From assembly GCA_009917455.1 (NCBI GenBank), contig QZDS01000031.1:1-60422 (forward strand): a stretch of DNA of 60,422 bases. Direction: 5' to 3'. A program made the translations under genes and the position numbers. This DNA comes from a bacterium 1xD8-48 (GTDB lineage: Bacteria > Bacillota > Clostridia > Lachnospirales > Lachnospiraceae). Positions 16,891 to 25,126 of this stretch are shown here, in pieces. The notes beneath the pieces were generated by a model that did not search any database, was not told where the DNA came from, and was given only the letters and a program-made list of their open reading frames with translations. Positions within the stretch are counted from its first letter, which is position 1; each line of letters opens with the position of its first letter.

Positions 16891-18768
16891 ATGAAAATTC
16901 TGGATTTGGAATGCCCCTCCTGTGGGGCGAAGCTGACGATTGACGAAAAGAATCCGTCAATTGCCGTATGCGAATACTGCAATTCCCACTATGCCCTTGA
17001 GTGGGACAGGGAGCAGGCATATTTTCATAAAGGAATTAATTATACGACGCCGAAAGCGCCGGAGCAGGCAAAGGACGGCGGCTGGGGAGTAAACGGTGTA
17101 AAAGGAGCGGTGCTTTTATGCATTTTTGCGGCCTTTTTTATCATTGTGTCCGTGGCTTCAAAGATTTTTTCCGGGGGAGGCATCTCCGGGAGGAAAATCG
17201 CTTTTAGCGGCAGTCAGCCGGCGAAAGCGGTGGAAATTGCGCCCCCGTATATGGATGAGGGAGAGCTTTTTGAGAAAGAGGAAGCGCTCACAGAAACCTC
17301 GCCGACAGGCGCTTTGGGCGAGATGGTATCCGAGGTTTTCGGAAAGGCGGCGGAGGAGGTTTCCCCCCAGGAGCTTGCAAAAATCAGGTGGATTGAGATA
17401 AAAGGCGATTTTGACAACAGGTGGGTGGGCTACAGCATGGACGAGCCCTTTGCGGAGGGCGCGGAGCTTAGCTGGATGTGTTTTCCCCGGTCGATGGATA
17501 CGGGGATACAGAGTCTGCGGCTGTTTGGCGGCTTAAAGAAGCTGAGTGTGGAACAGAATATTGAAAAAGAAGATATAGAAGGGCTTTTGCTTGAAAGCAT
17601 CGGCGGGTATTTTGACAGCCCCGCGGAGGTGGCGGAAGCGGTGGAGGACGCCGGGCTCCTTAAGGAAATCTGTTTTCATTCCGGTGTGGAAACTCTTGAC
17701 GGGCTGGAAAATTTCCCTGCCCTTGAGGTATTGTACATAGATTACTGCGAAGTGTCGGATTTAAAGCCCCTTGTCCGGATTCCCGGCCTTAAGAGCCTTA
17801 AGCTTGACGGTCTGTCGGAGGTAAAGGATTTTTCTCCGCTGGGAGCCATGAAAAATCTGGAGGAATTATCCATTGACTGCGAAAACCTCAAAGTGCCCGA
17901 TTTTCTGAAAGGAATGCAAAGATTAAGGAGCCTTGAGCTGCTTTCGGGTAGCATGATTTCGCTGGACGAGCTAAAGAGCCTGCCGGCGCTTGAGGCGCTT
18001 GTGGTAGAGGACTGCGGGGATTTGAAAAATATGGATGCGGTGACAGGGCTTACCGGTTTAAAGGCGCTGTCCCTTGAACTGCCCTACGACTGCCCGGAGC
18101 CGGATTTAAGCGGGCTGGCCGGGCTGGAAAAGCTGGAGCTTTCTTTGTTTGACAATTGTGATTTTGTGGGAAAGCTGACGAACCTTAAGGAGCTGTCGCT
18201 GAAAATGTGTTCCCTGAGCCCCGATGTGGATTTGTCCGCCTTAACGCAGTTAAGGAGCCTTACCTGCAGCTCCTATACCGCGTCAACGCTGGATTTGCAG
18301 GGAACGTCCACATACGACGACATTTCGTGGGCTTTCAACAGCGACACCATAAAGGAGCTGAATATCAGTGGCATGGAATGCGAGATTAATTTTGATTTGA
18401 TAGGGGAAAATCATGTATTGGAGACCCTTTCCATGGACGGCCTTGTGCTGTATAACAACGTTCAGGTATCGGGCGGCGGAATCGTGTACGTGGACTGGGA
18501 CGACGTGGAGCTTGACGAACACACGGAATTTCTCGGGCGGCTGAAAGGTTTGAAGAACTTAAGCATTGCGGAAAACGATCTTACGGATATTGCTTTTGCA
18601 GGGGAGCTTTCCGCACTGGAAACCATTGATTTGTCGGAGAACTATGTTACGGATTTAAAGCCCCTTGCAGGACTTAAGTCTCTTAAAAGAGTGACCTGCA
18701 CAGGGAATCCGATATCCAATGAAAGAGTACTGGGAGAGAAGGTTTTAGTGATATCCGCCGATAATTGA
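16891..18768 (+). CDS. Zinc-ribbon, single-span membrane protein with leucine-rich repeats
   Basis: The product is about 625 residues. It opens with a four-cysteine zinc ribbon (C8, C11, C27, C30; CPSCGAKL and CEYCNSHY). A membrane span follows near residues 72-94 (GAVLLCIFAAFFIIVSVASK), then an acidic linker, then more than ten irregular leucine-rich repeats of the internalin/SDS22 kind to the C-terminus (for example LKPLAGLKSLKRVTCTGNPI). The ribbon would be cytoplasmic and the LRR domain outside. Start 16891 is preferred over ATG 16879 because GAGG precedes it. A role in protein-protein contact at the cell surface is plausible. No partner is evident; an aminopeptidase gene follows after about 85 bp. 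Confidence 0.8.
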   Translation: MKILDLECPSCGAKLTIDEKNPSIAVCEYCNSHYALEWDREQAYFHKGINYTTPKAPEQAKDGGWGVNGVKGAVLLCIFAAFFIIVSVASKIFSGGGISGRKIAFSGSQPAKAVEIAPPYMDEGELFEKEEALTETSPTGALGEMVSEVFGKAAEEVSPQELAKIRWIEIKGDFDNRWVGYSMDEPFAEGAELSWMCFPRSMDTGIQSLRLFGGLKKLSVEQNIEKEDIEGLLLESIGGYFDSPAEVAEAVEDAGLLKEICFHSGVETLDGLENFPALEVLYIDYCEVSDLKPLVRIPGLKSLKLDGLSEVKDFSPLGAMKNLEELSIDCENLKVPDFLKGMQRLRSLELLSGSMISLDELKSLPALEALVVEDCGDLKNMDAVTGLTGLKALSLELPYDCPEPDLSGLAGLEKLELSLFDNCDFVGKLTNLKELSLKMCSLSPDVDLSALTQLRSLTCSSYTASTLDLQGTSTYDDISWAFNSDTIKELNISGMECEINFDLIGENHVLETLSMDGLVLYNNVQVSGGGIVYVDWDDVELDEHTEFLGRLKGLKNLSIAENDLTDIAFAGELSALETIDLSENYVTDLKPLAGLKSLKRVTCTGNPISNERVLGEKVLVISADN

Positions 18769-18852
18769 GAGGCGCTATAACGGATATAAAAACCCCGGGG
18801 AGGTGGCAGCGCTTTACCGGGACGAGTTTGCAAAGAGGAGAATGGAAGAAGC

Positions 18853-20217
18853 ATGAGAAAAGAATCGCTTGCAACGGCAAAAAAATGCCTGAAATTCACA
18901 GACGAAAGCGTAAGCTGCTTCCACGCCGTTAAGAACGTGGAGGACAGACTGAAAGAGAACGGATTTATCCGCTTAAAGGAAAATAAAAGCTGGGAGCTGA
19001 AACCGGGAAAAAGCTATTATGTAAAGAGAAACGATTCCTCTCTGATAGCGTTCAGGATTCCGAAAGGAGAGCCAAAGGGGTTCCATATCGTGGCCTCCCA
19101 CAGCGATTCGCCGACCTTTAAGCTGAAAGCCAAATCCGGGGTGAATGTGGAAAATCACTATGTAAAGCTGAATGTGGAACCCTACGGAGGCATGATTTAC
19201 GCAACCTGGCTCGACAGATGCCTTTCCGTGGCGGGGAGGGTGATTTGTCGCAGGGACGATAAGCTGAAAAGCCGGACGGTAAATATTGACGAGGATTTGC
19301 TGGTGATACCGAATCTGGCGATTCATATGGACAGGGAAATGAATAAAAATCTTTCCTATAATCCGCAGATTGATTTACAGCCCCTGCTTGGCGCATGGCA
19401 GGAGGATATGGAGGAGGCGGGGGAAAAGGCCCGGCCAGGGGAAACGCCGCAGGAGGGAGAAGCTCTGGAGAAAACGAAGGACAAAAAGACGGACATTCTC
19501 ATGGAGAAGCTTGCCTGCGCCGCCGGGATAGAGAAGGAGGAAATTCTGGGCAGCGATTTGTTTTTGTATGTGAGGGATAAGGGAAAACTGGCGGGAGCGC
19601 AGAAGGAACTTATGATTGCCCCGCGGCTGGACGACCTTGTCTGTGTGTTTGCCTCTGTGGAAGCCATTCTTGCGGCCGAGCCGAAGGATATGATTTCCGT
19701 GTGCGCCGTTTTTGACAATGAGGAAGTGGGAAGCTGCACGAAGCAGGGGGCTGCCTCCACCTTTCTGGAAAATGCGCTTTCAAGAATCGGAGAGGCAATG
19801 GGAAAGACGGGCGGCGCATATCTGCAGCTGCTTGCGGAAAGCTTTATGATTTCCGCGGATAATGCCCATGGCGTACACCCCAATCACCCGGAAAAGGCGG
19901 ACAGTACCTGCAGACCGTATCTGAACAGAGGAATTGTGATTAAATATCACGGGGGACAGAAGTACACCACGGACGCCTGGTCGGAAGCGGTAATAAAGGA
20001 GCTGTGCCGGAAAGCGGAGGTTCCTTATCAGGTCTACTGCAACCGCTCCGATATTCCGGGAGGCTCCACGCTTGGGAATATTTCCGCAGGCCAGGTGTCA
20101 ATCCCGGCGGTGGATATCGGTATCGCCCAGCTTGCCATGCATTCGGCGGTGGAAACGGCGGGGAGTATGGATGTGGAATATCTTTTGCGGGTGCTTGCGC
20201 AGTTTTACGGAGAATAA
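18853..20217 (+). CDS. apeB: M18 family aspartyl aminopeptidase
   Basis: This is a cytoplasmic dinuclear zinc peptidase removing acidic N-terminal residues. The 454-residue product has the metal ligands of the clan MH fold: the HSD in VASHSDSPTFK, the Asp in RLDDLV, the Glu pair in FDNEEVGS and the late His-rich NAHGVHPNHPEK. The C-terminal glycine-rich SDIPGGSTLGNI is also typical. An insert near residues 180-215 is rich in Glu and Lys. The gene lies 6 bp before a response regulator gene, but no functional link is known. Confidence 0.9.
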   Translation: MRKESLATAKKCLKFTDESVSCFHAVKNVEDRLKENGFIRLKENKSWELKPGKSYYVKRNDSSLIAFRIPKGEPKGFHIVASHSDSPTFKLKAKSGVNVENHYVKLNVEPYGGMIYATWLDRCLSVAGRVICRRDDKLKSRTVNIDEDLLVIPNLAIHMDREMNKNLSYNPQIDLQPLLGAWQEDMEEAGEKARPGETPQEGEALEKTKDKKTDILMEKLACAAGIEKEEILGSDLFLYVRDKGKLAGAQKELMIAPRLDDLVCVFASVEAILAAEPKDMISVCAVFDNEEVGSCTKQGAASTFLENALSRIGEAMGKTGGAYLQLLAESFMISADNAHGVHPNHPEKADSTCRPYLNRGIVIKYHGGQKYTTDAWSEAVIKELCRKAEVPYQVYCNRSDIPGGSTLGNISAGQVSIPAVDIGIAQLAMHSAVETAGSMDVEYLLRVLAQFYGE

Positions 20218-20223
20218 GGATTC

Positions 20224-20892
20224 ATGAAATATAAAATACTTATCGTGGAAGATGATTTTACGATACGGATGCAGCTGAAATATCTGTTGGAGGGGAGCGG
20301 ATATGAAGTTCTGGCTGTCACGGATTTTGCAGATACAATCAAAGCGGTGAAGGAATTTGCCCCCCATCTGGCGATTCTGGACATCAAGCTGCCGAAAAGC
20401 AGCGGATTTGAAATATGCTCCCAAATCCGAAGCTTTTCCGATATTCCCATTGTTTTTGTGACGGGGAGCAATACAGATATGGACGAGTTAAACAGCATTA
20501 TGCTGGGCGGGGACGCCTTTATCACAAAGCCTTATAACACGGCGATTCTTCTTGCCAAAACAGCGGCTCTTTTACGGCGCGCCTATGCCTGCGGGCAGGC
20601 GGAAATTCTCACCTGGAACGGCGCGCAGCTTCATCTGGAAAGCAGCCTGATTACCTGTAACGGGGGGAAAGCGGAGTTAACCAAAAACGAAGTGAAAATT
20701 CTGTACTATCTTTTTAAGAACGCCGGAAAAATCTGTTCCCGGAATGATATCGTGGATTTTCTGTGGGATAACCAACTCTATGTTGACGATAACGCGCTCA
20801 GCGTCAACATTACCCGTATCCGTGAAAAGCTGGCGGGTATCGGCCTGACAGGCTTTATTAAAACGAAGCACAGGCAGGGGTACACCTTATGA
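20224..20892 (+). CDS. OmpR-family response regulator (BceR-like)
   Basis: This is a 222-residue regulator. The receiver domain has acidic residues ED near position 10, the phospho-acceptor Asp in LAILDIKLPKSSG (about residue 53) and Lys in ITKPY. A winged-helix DNA-binding domain follows (residues about 125-222, ending IKTKHRQGYTL). It overlaps the sensor kinase gene by 4 bp and is followed by a BceAB-type transporter, which is the arrangement of bacitracin- or lantibiotic-sensing modules in Firmicutes. Its likely target is the repeat pair at 21946-21963. Confidence 0.92.
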   Translation: MKYKILIVEDDFTIRMQLKYLLEGSGYEVLAVTDFADTIKAVKEFAPHLAILDIKLPKSSGFEICSQIRSFSDIPIVFVTGSNTDMDELNSIMLGGDAFITKPYNTAILLAKTAALLRRAYACGQAEILTWNGAQLHLESSLITCNGGKAELTKNEVKILYYLFKNAGKICSRNDIVDFLWDNQLYVDDNALSVNITRIREKLAGIGLTGFIKTKHRQGYTL

Positions 20893-21920
20893 GCGGCAGG
20901 CAGTATCTGAAAAATCACCTTCCGGTTATCTTGCTCAACCTTCTTGGAATGCTTGCCCTTGCCTTATTTTTGCTTGCGGCTGGCAATCCTGTTCAAAGCG
21001 TCCTTTTTGTCCTGGCGGTATGGCTGACTGTGGTCATTTTATGGCTGGCAGCCGTTTACCTGAAAAGAAAAAAGTACCTGGACGGATTACTGGCTATGGC
21101 GGAAGGGCTAAAGGAGAGATATTTAATACCGGAAATCATGGAGGAGCCGGAGCAGGCTGAAGGACAGGTCTATTATCAGATTATGAAAATGGCAGAAAAG
21201 TCCATGCTGGAAAAAATAAACGGAATACAGAGGGAGCGGAAGGAATATAAGGAATACATTGAACAGTGGCTCCATGAAGTCAAAACGCCCATAACGGCCA
21301 TGAAGCTGCTTTGCGAAAATAACCGCTGCGAGTTTACGAAGGATATGCTGGCGGAGCTGGAAAATATCAACCGTTTTACGCAGCAGGCGCTGTACTATGC
21401 CCTGAAAGGGGATGACTTTGGCAGCTATACGGAAAAAGACTACCGCATCCGGGAAATCCGGCTGGAGGATGTGGTGCATGGGGCGATTGCGGACAACAAA
21501 TATCTTCTTCGCCAGAGCCGCGTTGCGGTAACGGTTGACGGGATGGAAAACCGTGTCTACACCGACGAAAGGTGGGTGCGGTTTGTTTTAAACCAGATTA
21601 TCAGCAATGCCGTGAAATACCGCTCCGGGGAGCCGGCTGTGCATTTTTTTACCGAAAAAAAGGGGAATCAGGTATTTTTGTACATAAAGGATAACGGAAT
21701 CGGCATTTCCCAAAGCGACCTTCCCCGTATCTTTGAAAAAGGCTTTACCGGACAAAACGGCAGGATGCTTCAAAATTCCACGGGCATCGGACTGTATCTG
21801 TGCAGGCGTCTTTGCGACAGGCTGGGAATCGGGCTGACGGCCCGTTCAGAGGAAAGGGGCGGCACAACCATTATTCTCTCTTTTCAGGTAAACGATTTCG
21901 TGACCGGGGCGCGGGGCTGA
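20889..21920 (+). CDS. Intramembrane-sensing histidine kinase (BceS-like)
   Basis: The product has 343 residues. Two membrane spans near residues 12-32 and 37-57 are joined by almost no extracellular loop, the mark of kinases that sense through a partner transporter. The phospho-accepting His is in QWLHEVKTPITAMK. ATP-lid motifs follow: N-box NQIISNAVKY, G1 DNGIGI, F-box and G2 GIGLYLC. BceS-type kinases are activated by flux through BceAB, whose genes follow. The start overlaps the regulator stop. Confidence 0.92.
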   Translation: MSGRQYLKNHLPVILLNLLGMLALALFLLAAGNPVQSVLFVLAVWLTVVILWLAAVYLKRKKYLDGLLAMAEGLKERYLIPEIMEEPEQAEGQVYYQIMKMAEKSMLEKINGIQRERKEYKEYIEQWLHEVKTPITAMKLLCENNRCEFTKDMLAELENINRFTQQALYYALKGDDFGSYTEKDYRIREIRLEDVVHGAIADNKYLLRQSRVAVTVDGMENRVYTDERWVRFVLNQIISNAVKYRSGEPAVHFFTEKKGNQVFLYIKDNGIGISQSDLPRIFEKGFTGQNGRMLQNSTGIGLYLCRRLCDRLGIGLTARSEERGGTTIILSFQVNDFVTGARG

Positions 21921-21945
21921 GAGGCTCTGCGCTTCTTTCACTTTT

Positions 21946-21999
21946 GTAAGAACTGCGTAAGAAAACCTGATACAAAAATATTGCCGCGGCTTTTACAAT
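21946..21999 (+). promoter_or_regulatory. Candidate response-regulator operator and -10 of the BceAB-like genes
   Basis: Two perfect GTAAGAA half-sites start 11 nt apart (21946-21952 and 21957-21963). A TACAAT -10 follows at 21994-21999, 33 bp before the ATPase start, and there is no good -35. The layout resembles an activated promoter bound by a tandem OmpR-family dimer at about -50. Confidence 0.6.
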
Positions 22000-22031
22000 A
22001 AGGACATCAAAGCCTTAAAGGAGGAAGGATA

Positions 22032-22799
22032 ATGGGTGTGATTTTGAAACTGGAGCATATACAGAAATACTACGGAAGCGGGGGAAGCGTTACCAGAGCA
22101 ATCAGGGATATCAGTTTTTCCGTAGAGAAGGGCGAATTTCTCGCTATCATGGGAACCTCCGGCTCGGGAAAGACAACGCTGCTTAACTGTATTTCCACCA
22201 TCGATACGGTAAGCGCGGGACATATTTATTTAGAGGGAGTCGATGTGACGGAGATGAAACCGAAGTCCCTTGCCGGCTTCCGCAGGGAAAATCTCGGCTT
22301 TGTATTTCAGGACTTCAATCTGCTGGATACGCTGACCATTTCCGAAAATATTGCGCTGGCTCTTTCCATAAATAAAGTGCCGGCAAGGGAAGTGGAGCCC
22401 CGGATTCTGGATATTGCGGCAAAGCTGAATATCAGCGATATTCTGGATAAATATCCTTATCAGGTGTCGGGAGGACAGAGGCAGCGCTGCGCCTGCGCGA
22501 GGGCGATTGTGGGAGACCCGAAGCTGCTTTTGGCGGATGAGCCTACAGGAAGCCTTGACAGCCATTCCGCCCAAATGCTGCTCGCCACCATTCAAAGCAT
22601 CAACGAGCAGCTTGGCGCAACGATTTTGATGGTGACTCATGACGCTTTTACCGCCAGCTATGCGAACCGCATCCTGTTTTTGCAGGACGGGGAAATTCTG
22701 ACGGAGCTGCGCAAGGGGAGCGATGACAGAGGCGGCTTTTTCCATAAAATTCTGGATGTACTTACCATGATGGGAGGTGGACAAAGCCATGTACGCTAA
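22032..22799 (+). CDS. ABC transporter ATPase (BceA-like)
   Basis: The 255-residue ATPase is complete: Walker A GTSGSGKTT (about residues 41-49), Q-loop FQDFNLL, signature VSGGQRQR, Walker B with D-loop LLADEPTGSLDS, and H-loop MVTHD. It belongs to the MacB/BceA branch that works with large FtsX-like permeases against cell-wall antibiotics. The start follows AAAGGAGG. It overlaps the permease gene by 11 bp. It also shows what the broken ATPase at 212-478 would have looked like. Confidence 0.93.
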   Translation: MGVILKLEHIQKYYGSGGSVTRAIRDISFSVEKGEFLAIMGTSGSGKTTLLNCISTIDTVSAGHIYLEGVDVTEMKPKSLAGFRRENLGFVFQDFNLLDTLTISENIALALSINKVPAREVEPRILDIAAKLNISDILDKYPYQVSGGQRQRCACARAIVGDPKLLLADEPTGSLDSHSAQMLLATIQSINEQLGATILMVTHDAFTASYANRILFLQDGEILTELRKGSDDRGGFFHKILDVLTMMGGGQSHVR

Positions 22800-25002
22800 G
22801 CTTGTTATAAGAAACGCAAGGCGTTCCGTAAAGGATTATCTCATTTATATTGTAACCTTAACGCTATGCGTTACCCTGTTCTACTCGTTTCTGTCCGTTT
22901 CCAGCAGCTATTATAAACCGGATATCGGGAGCGCATATGATTTCACTCTGGTCGGAGGGGGAATGAAAACGGCGGTCTGCGGGATTACCCTGCTTATCCT
23001 GTTTCTGATACGGTTCGTCAATAAGTATATGCTTGTGCGCAGGCAGAGAGAATTTGCAATCCAGTCGGTTATGGGAATGGAGCAGAAAACCATCGGCAGG
23101 CTTTTCTTTGCGGAAACCTTTCTCATGGGGCTTCTCTCCATTGGAAGCGGGATTTTCCTCGGCATGTTCTGCTCGCAGTTTATTACGGCGATGTTTCTGA
23201 CCGCGTACGGAAAAAGCTACCGGATTTCCTGGATGCTGTTTCCTGACACTGTGCTTTTCACAATCAGCTTTTTTATCTTAAGCTTTCTTGCCGCGGGAGC
23301 TTTTAACGCCCGTTCCATAGGGAAAATGAAAATTATCGATATGCTTACGGCGGAGCGGGCAAATGAGCCTGAACCGGAAAAAGGCCGCTGGATGTATGCC
23401 GTGGCGGCGCTCTATGAGCTGTCTTTGCTGCTTATGCTGATTATCGGAATAAGGAAGGTTTATTTTTATTATGACAGCCGTTTTGCGTTTCCTGTCAGAG
23501 CCATGTTCTGGGGCAATATCCTTTTTCCGGCTGCGGCCCTGGCCTTTTCTTTTCTGTGGCTGATTAGAAGGAGGAAAAGAGATTTTCACATATTGACTTT
23601 GGGGCTGCTCGTCTGTTCGGTTTTAAATGCCCTTCCGGCGGTAAGCGTACCGTCGCTGATGAGTAAATACTACCTGCCGCTGGGAGACGGGACGGTCAAC
23701 CAGTATCTGATGTTTGTTCTGGCCGATTTACTTTTCTTCATCTGCGGCGTCGTTTATCTTGCAGGCAGCGCCATTCTCGCCTGGAAGGAAAAAGCCCCGG
23801 AGCATAAATATCACAATGAAAATCTGTTCTTTTTCGGACAGATGATAACAAAGCTGAACACAACCGGTAAGACAATGAGTGTTATCAGTATTACGCTGAC
23901 CCTTGCAATTTTTCTGTTTATTGCCGCGCCCATACTGGTAAACTGGGCGTCCGGCTATCTGGACTCCCGCTCCATGTATGACATACAGATTTATTCCAGA
24001 TACAACAAAGTGTATGAGGAGGAAAATCTGCCCACAGGAGGTTACGGGATTGTGACAGATTTTCTTGAAGGACAGGGAATTGAAACGGCGTATGACTGTA
24101 CCTTTCACCTGTATCTGCCGGTGAAAGAGGATTTTCATAACCGGATGAAGTATGATTTTCCGGCTGCGGCAATTTCCCTGAGCGATTATAACACTGTAAG
24201 GAGGATGCTGGGCTTTGAAGAAATTACGCTGAAGGAAAATGAATTTACGACACACTGGAAAGCCGTCGCAACCGGCGAAGAGCAGGATGCTTTCCTGCAA
24301 TCCCACAGAACAGTTGAGACAGACGCAGGAAATCTGACCCTGGCACAAAGCCCCTGCCATCAGGAAAAAATGGGAGGGACCATGTATAACCTTTATACGA
24401 ACGTACTGCTTGTGTTTCCCGACAATATCTGCAGGGATTTGCTGCCGGTCATCGAGAACCGCTATATCATGACAAAAGAGCCCCTTTCCTATGATAAGGC
24501 CCGCCTTCTGGAGACGGAATTTACAGAGGTCTATCCCGAGGAAACGGAGACGGGCGCAGGCTATGGAATCCGCCTGAGCACCTTGCAGATAAACGACACA
24601 AAGGGAAACAATTTTGTCCTGCAGGCCTCCATGCTCTACGGGGCTGTGGTTTTGATGGTTATCTGCCTTACCGTACTTTCCCTGCAGCAGCTTCTGGACG
24701 CGGGGCATTACAGATACCGCTTTTCGGTGCTTCGGAAACTGGGGGTTGAGGAGCGGAACATAGAACGGCTGATGCTAAAACAGCTGGGAGTCTGGTTCGG
24801 CCTGCCGGTTACGCTTGCCATAGCCGTTGCCGCCGTTGCCACAGCCTGCTTTGTTCGGGCCATATCGGCAGAGATTTCGGCCTACATCGGATTTGCCTCT
24901 CTGCTGCAGCAGGTGGGAATTACTGTGGGAATTCTAGTTCTTTTGCTGGCGTGTTATTTCTTAAGTACGTGGCTCCTTTTCAGGCGTTCAGTGGATGTTT
25001 GA
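22789..25002 (+). CDS. ABC transporter permease (BceB-like)
   Basis: This is a 737-residue permease. An FtsX domain near the N-terminus is followed by about ten membrane spans in total and a large extracytoplasmic domain (roughly residues 390-610) between later spans, as in BceB. ATG 22789 is preferred because GGGAGG lies at the right distance; an upstream GTG at 22777 falls inside that site. With the ATPase it would form a target-protection transporter that frees lipid intermediates from peptide antibiotics and reports flux to the kinase. The substrate is unknown. Confidence 0.92.
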   Translation: MYAKLVIRNARRSVKDYLIYIVTLTLCVTLFYSFLSVSSSYYKPDIGSAYDFTLVGGGMKTAVCGITLLILFLIRFVNKYMLVRRQREFAIQSVMGMEQKTIGRLFFAETFLMGLLSIGSGIFLGMFCSQFITAMFLTAYGKSYRISWMLFPDTVLFTISFFILSFLAAGAFNARSIGKMKIIDMLTAERANEPEPEKGRWMYAVAALYELSLLLMLIIGIRKVYFYYDSRFAFPVRAMFWGNILFPAAALAFSFLWLIRRRKRDFHILTLGLLVCSVLNALPAVSVPSLMSKYYLPLGDGTVNQYLMFVLADLLFFICGVVYLAGSAILAWKEKAPEHKYHNENLFFFGQMITKLNTTGKTMSVISITLTLAIFLFIAAPILVNWASGYLDSRSMYDIQIYSRYNKVYEEENLPTGGYGIVTDFLEGQGIETAYDCTFHLYLPVKEDFHNRMKYDFPAAAISLSDYNTVRRMLGFEEITLKENEFTTHWKAVATGEEQDAFLQSHRTVETDAGNLTLAQSPCHQEKMGGTMYNLYTNVLLVFPDNICRDLLPVIENRYIMTKEPLSYDKARLLETEFTEVYPEETETGAGYGIRLSTLQINDTKGNNFVLQASMLYGAVVLMVICLTVLSLQQLLDAGHYRYRFSVLRKLGVEERNIERLMLKQLGVWFGLPVTLAIAVAAVATACFVRAISAEISAYIGFASLLQQVGITVGILVLLLACYFLSTWLLFRRSVDV

Positions 25003-25034
25003 CAAATCTTTCTCTGGAAAATCCTGTCTCCTGA

Positions 25035-25043
25035 TGTTATAAT
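25035..25043 (+). promoter_or_regulatory. Extended -10 promoter of the GH3 gene
   Basis: TGTTATAAT gives a perfect TATAAT at 25038-25043 with the TG of an extended -10 one base upstream; the -35 region is weak. It lies about 85 bp ahead of the beta-glucosidase start in an AT-rich leader. Confidence 0.5.
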
Positions 25044-25126
25044 CATAATATCTATATATTATCTGCGTCCGCACAGAAAAGTATACAAATTGCACGAAGA
25101 CGCAGAAAAGAAAGGAGAGATTTATA

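Noticed and set aside
23728..24708. A 326-codon minus-strand frame opposite the BceB-like permease
   Set aside because: Antisense shadow of a clear permease gene; composition is Cys/His-rich and unlike a real protein.
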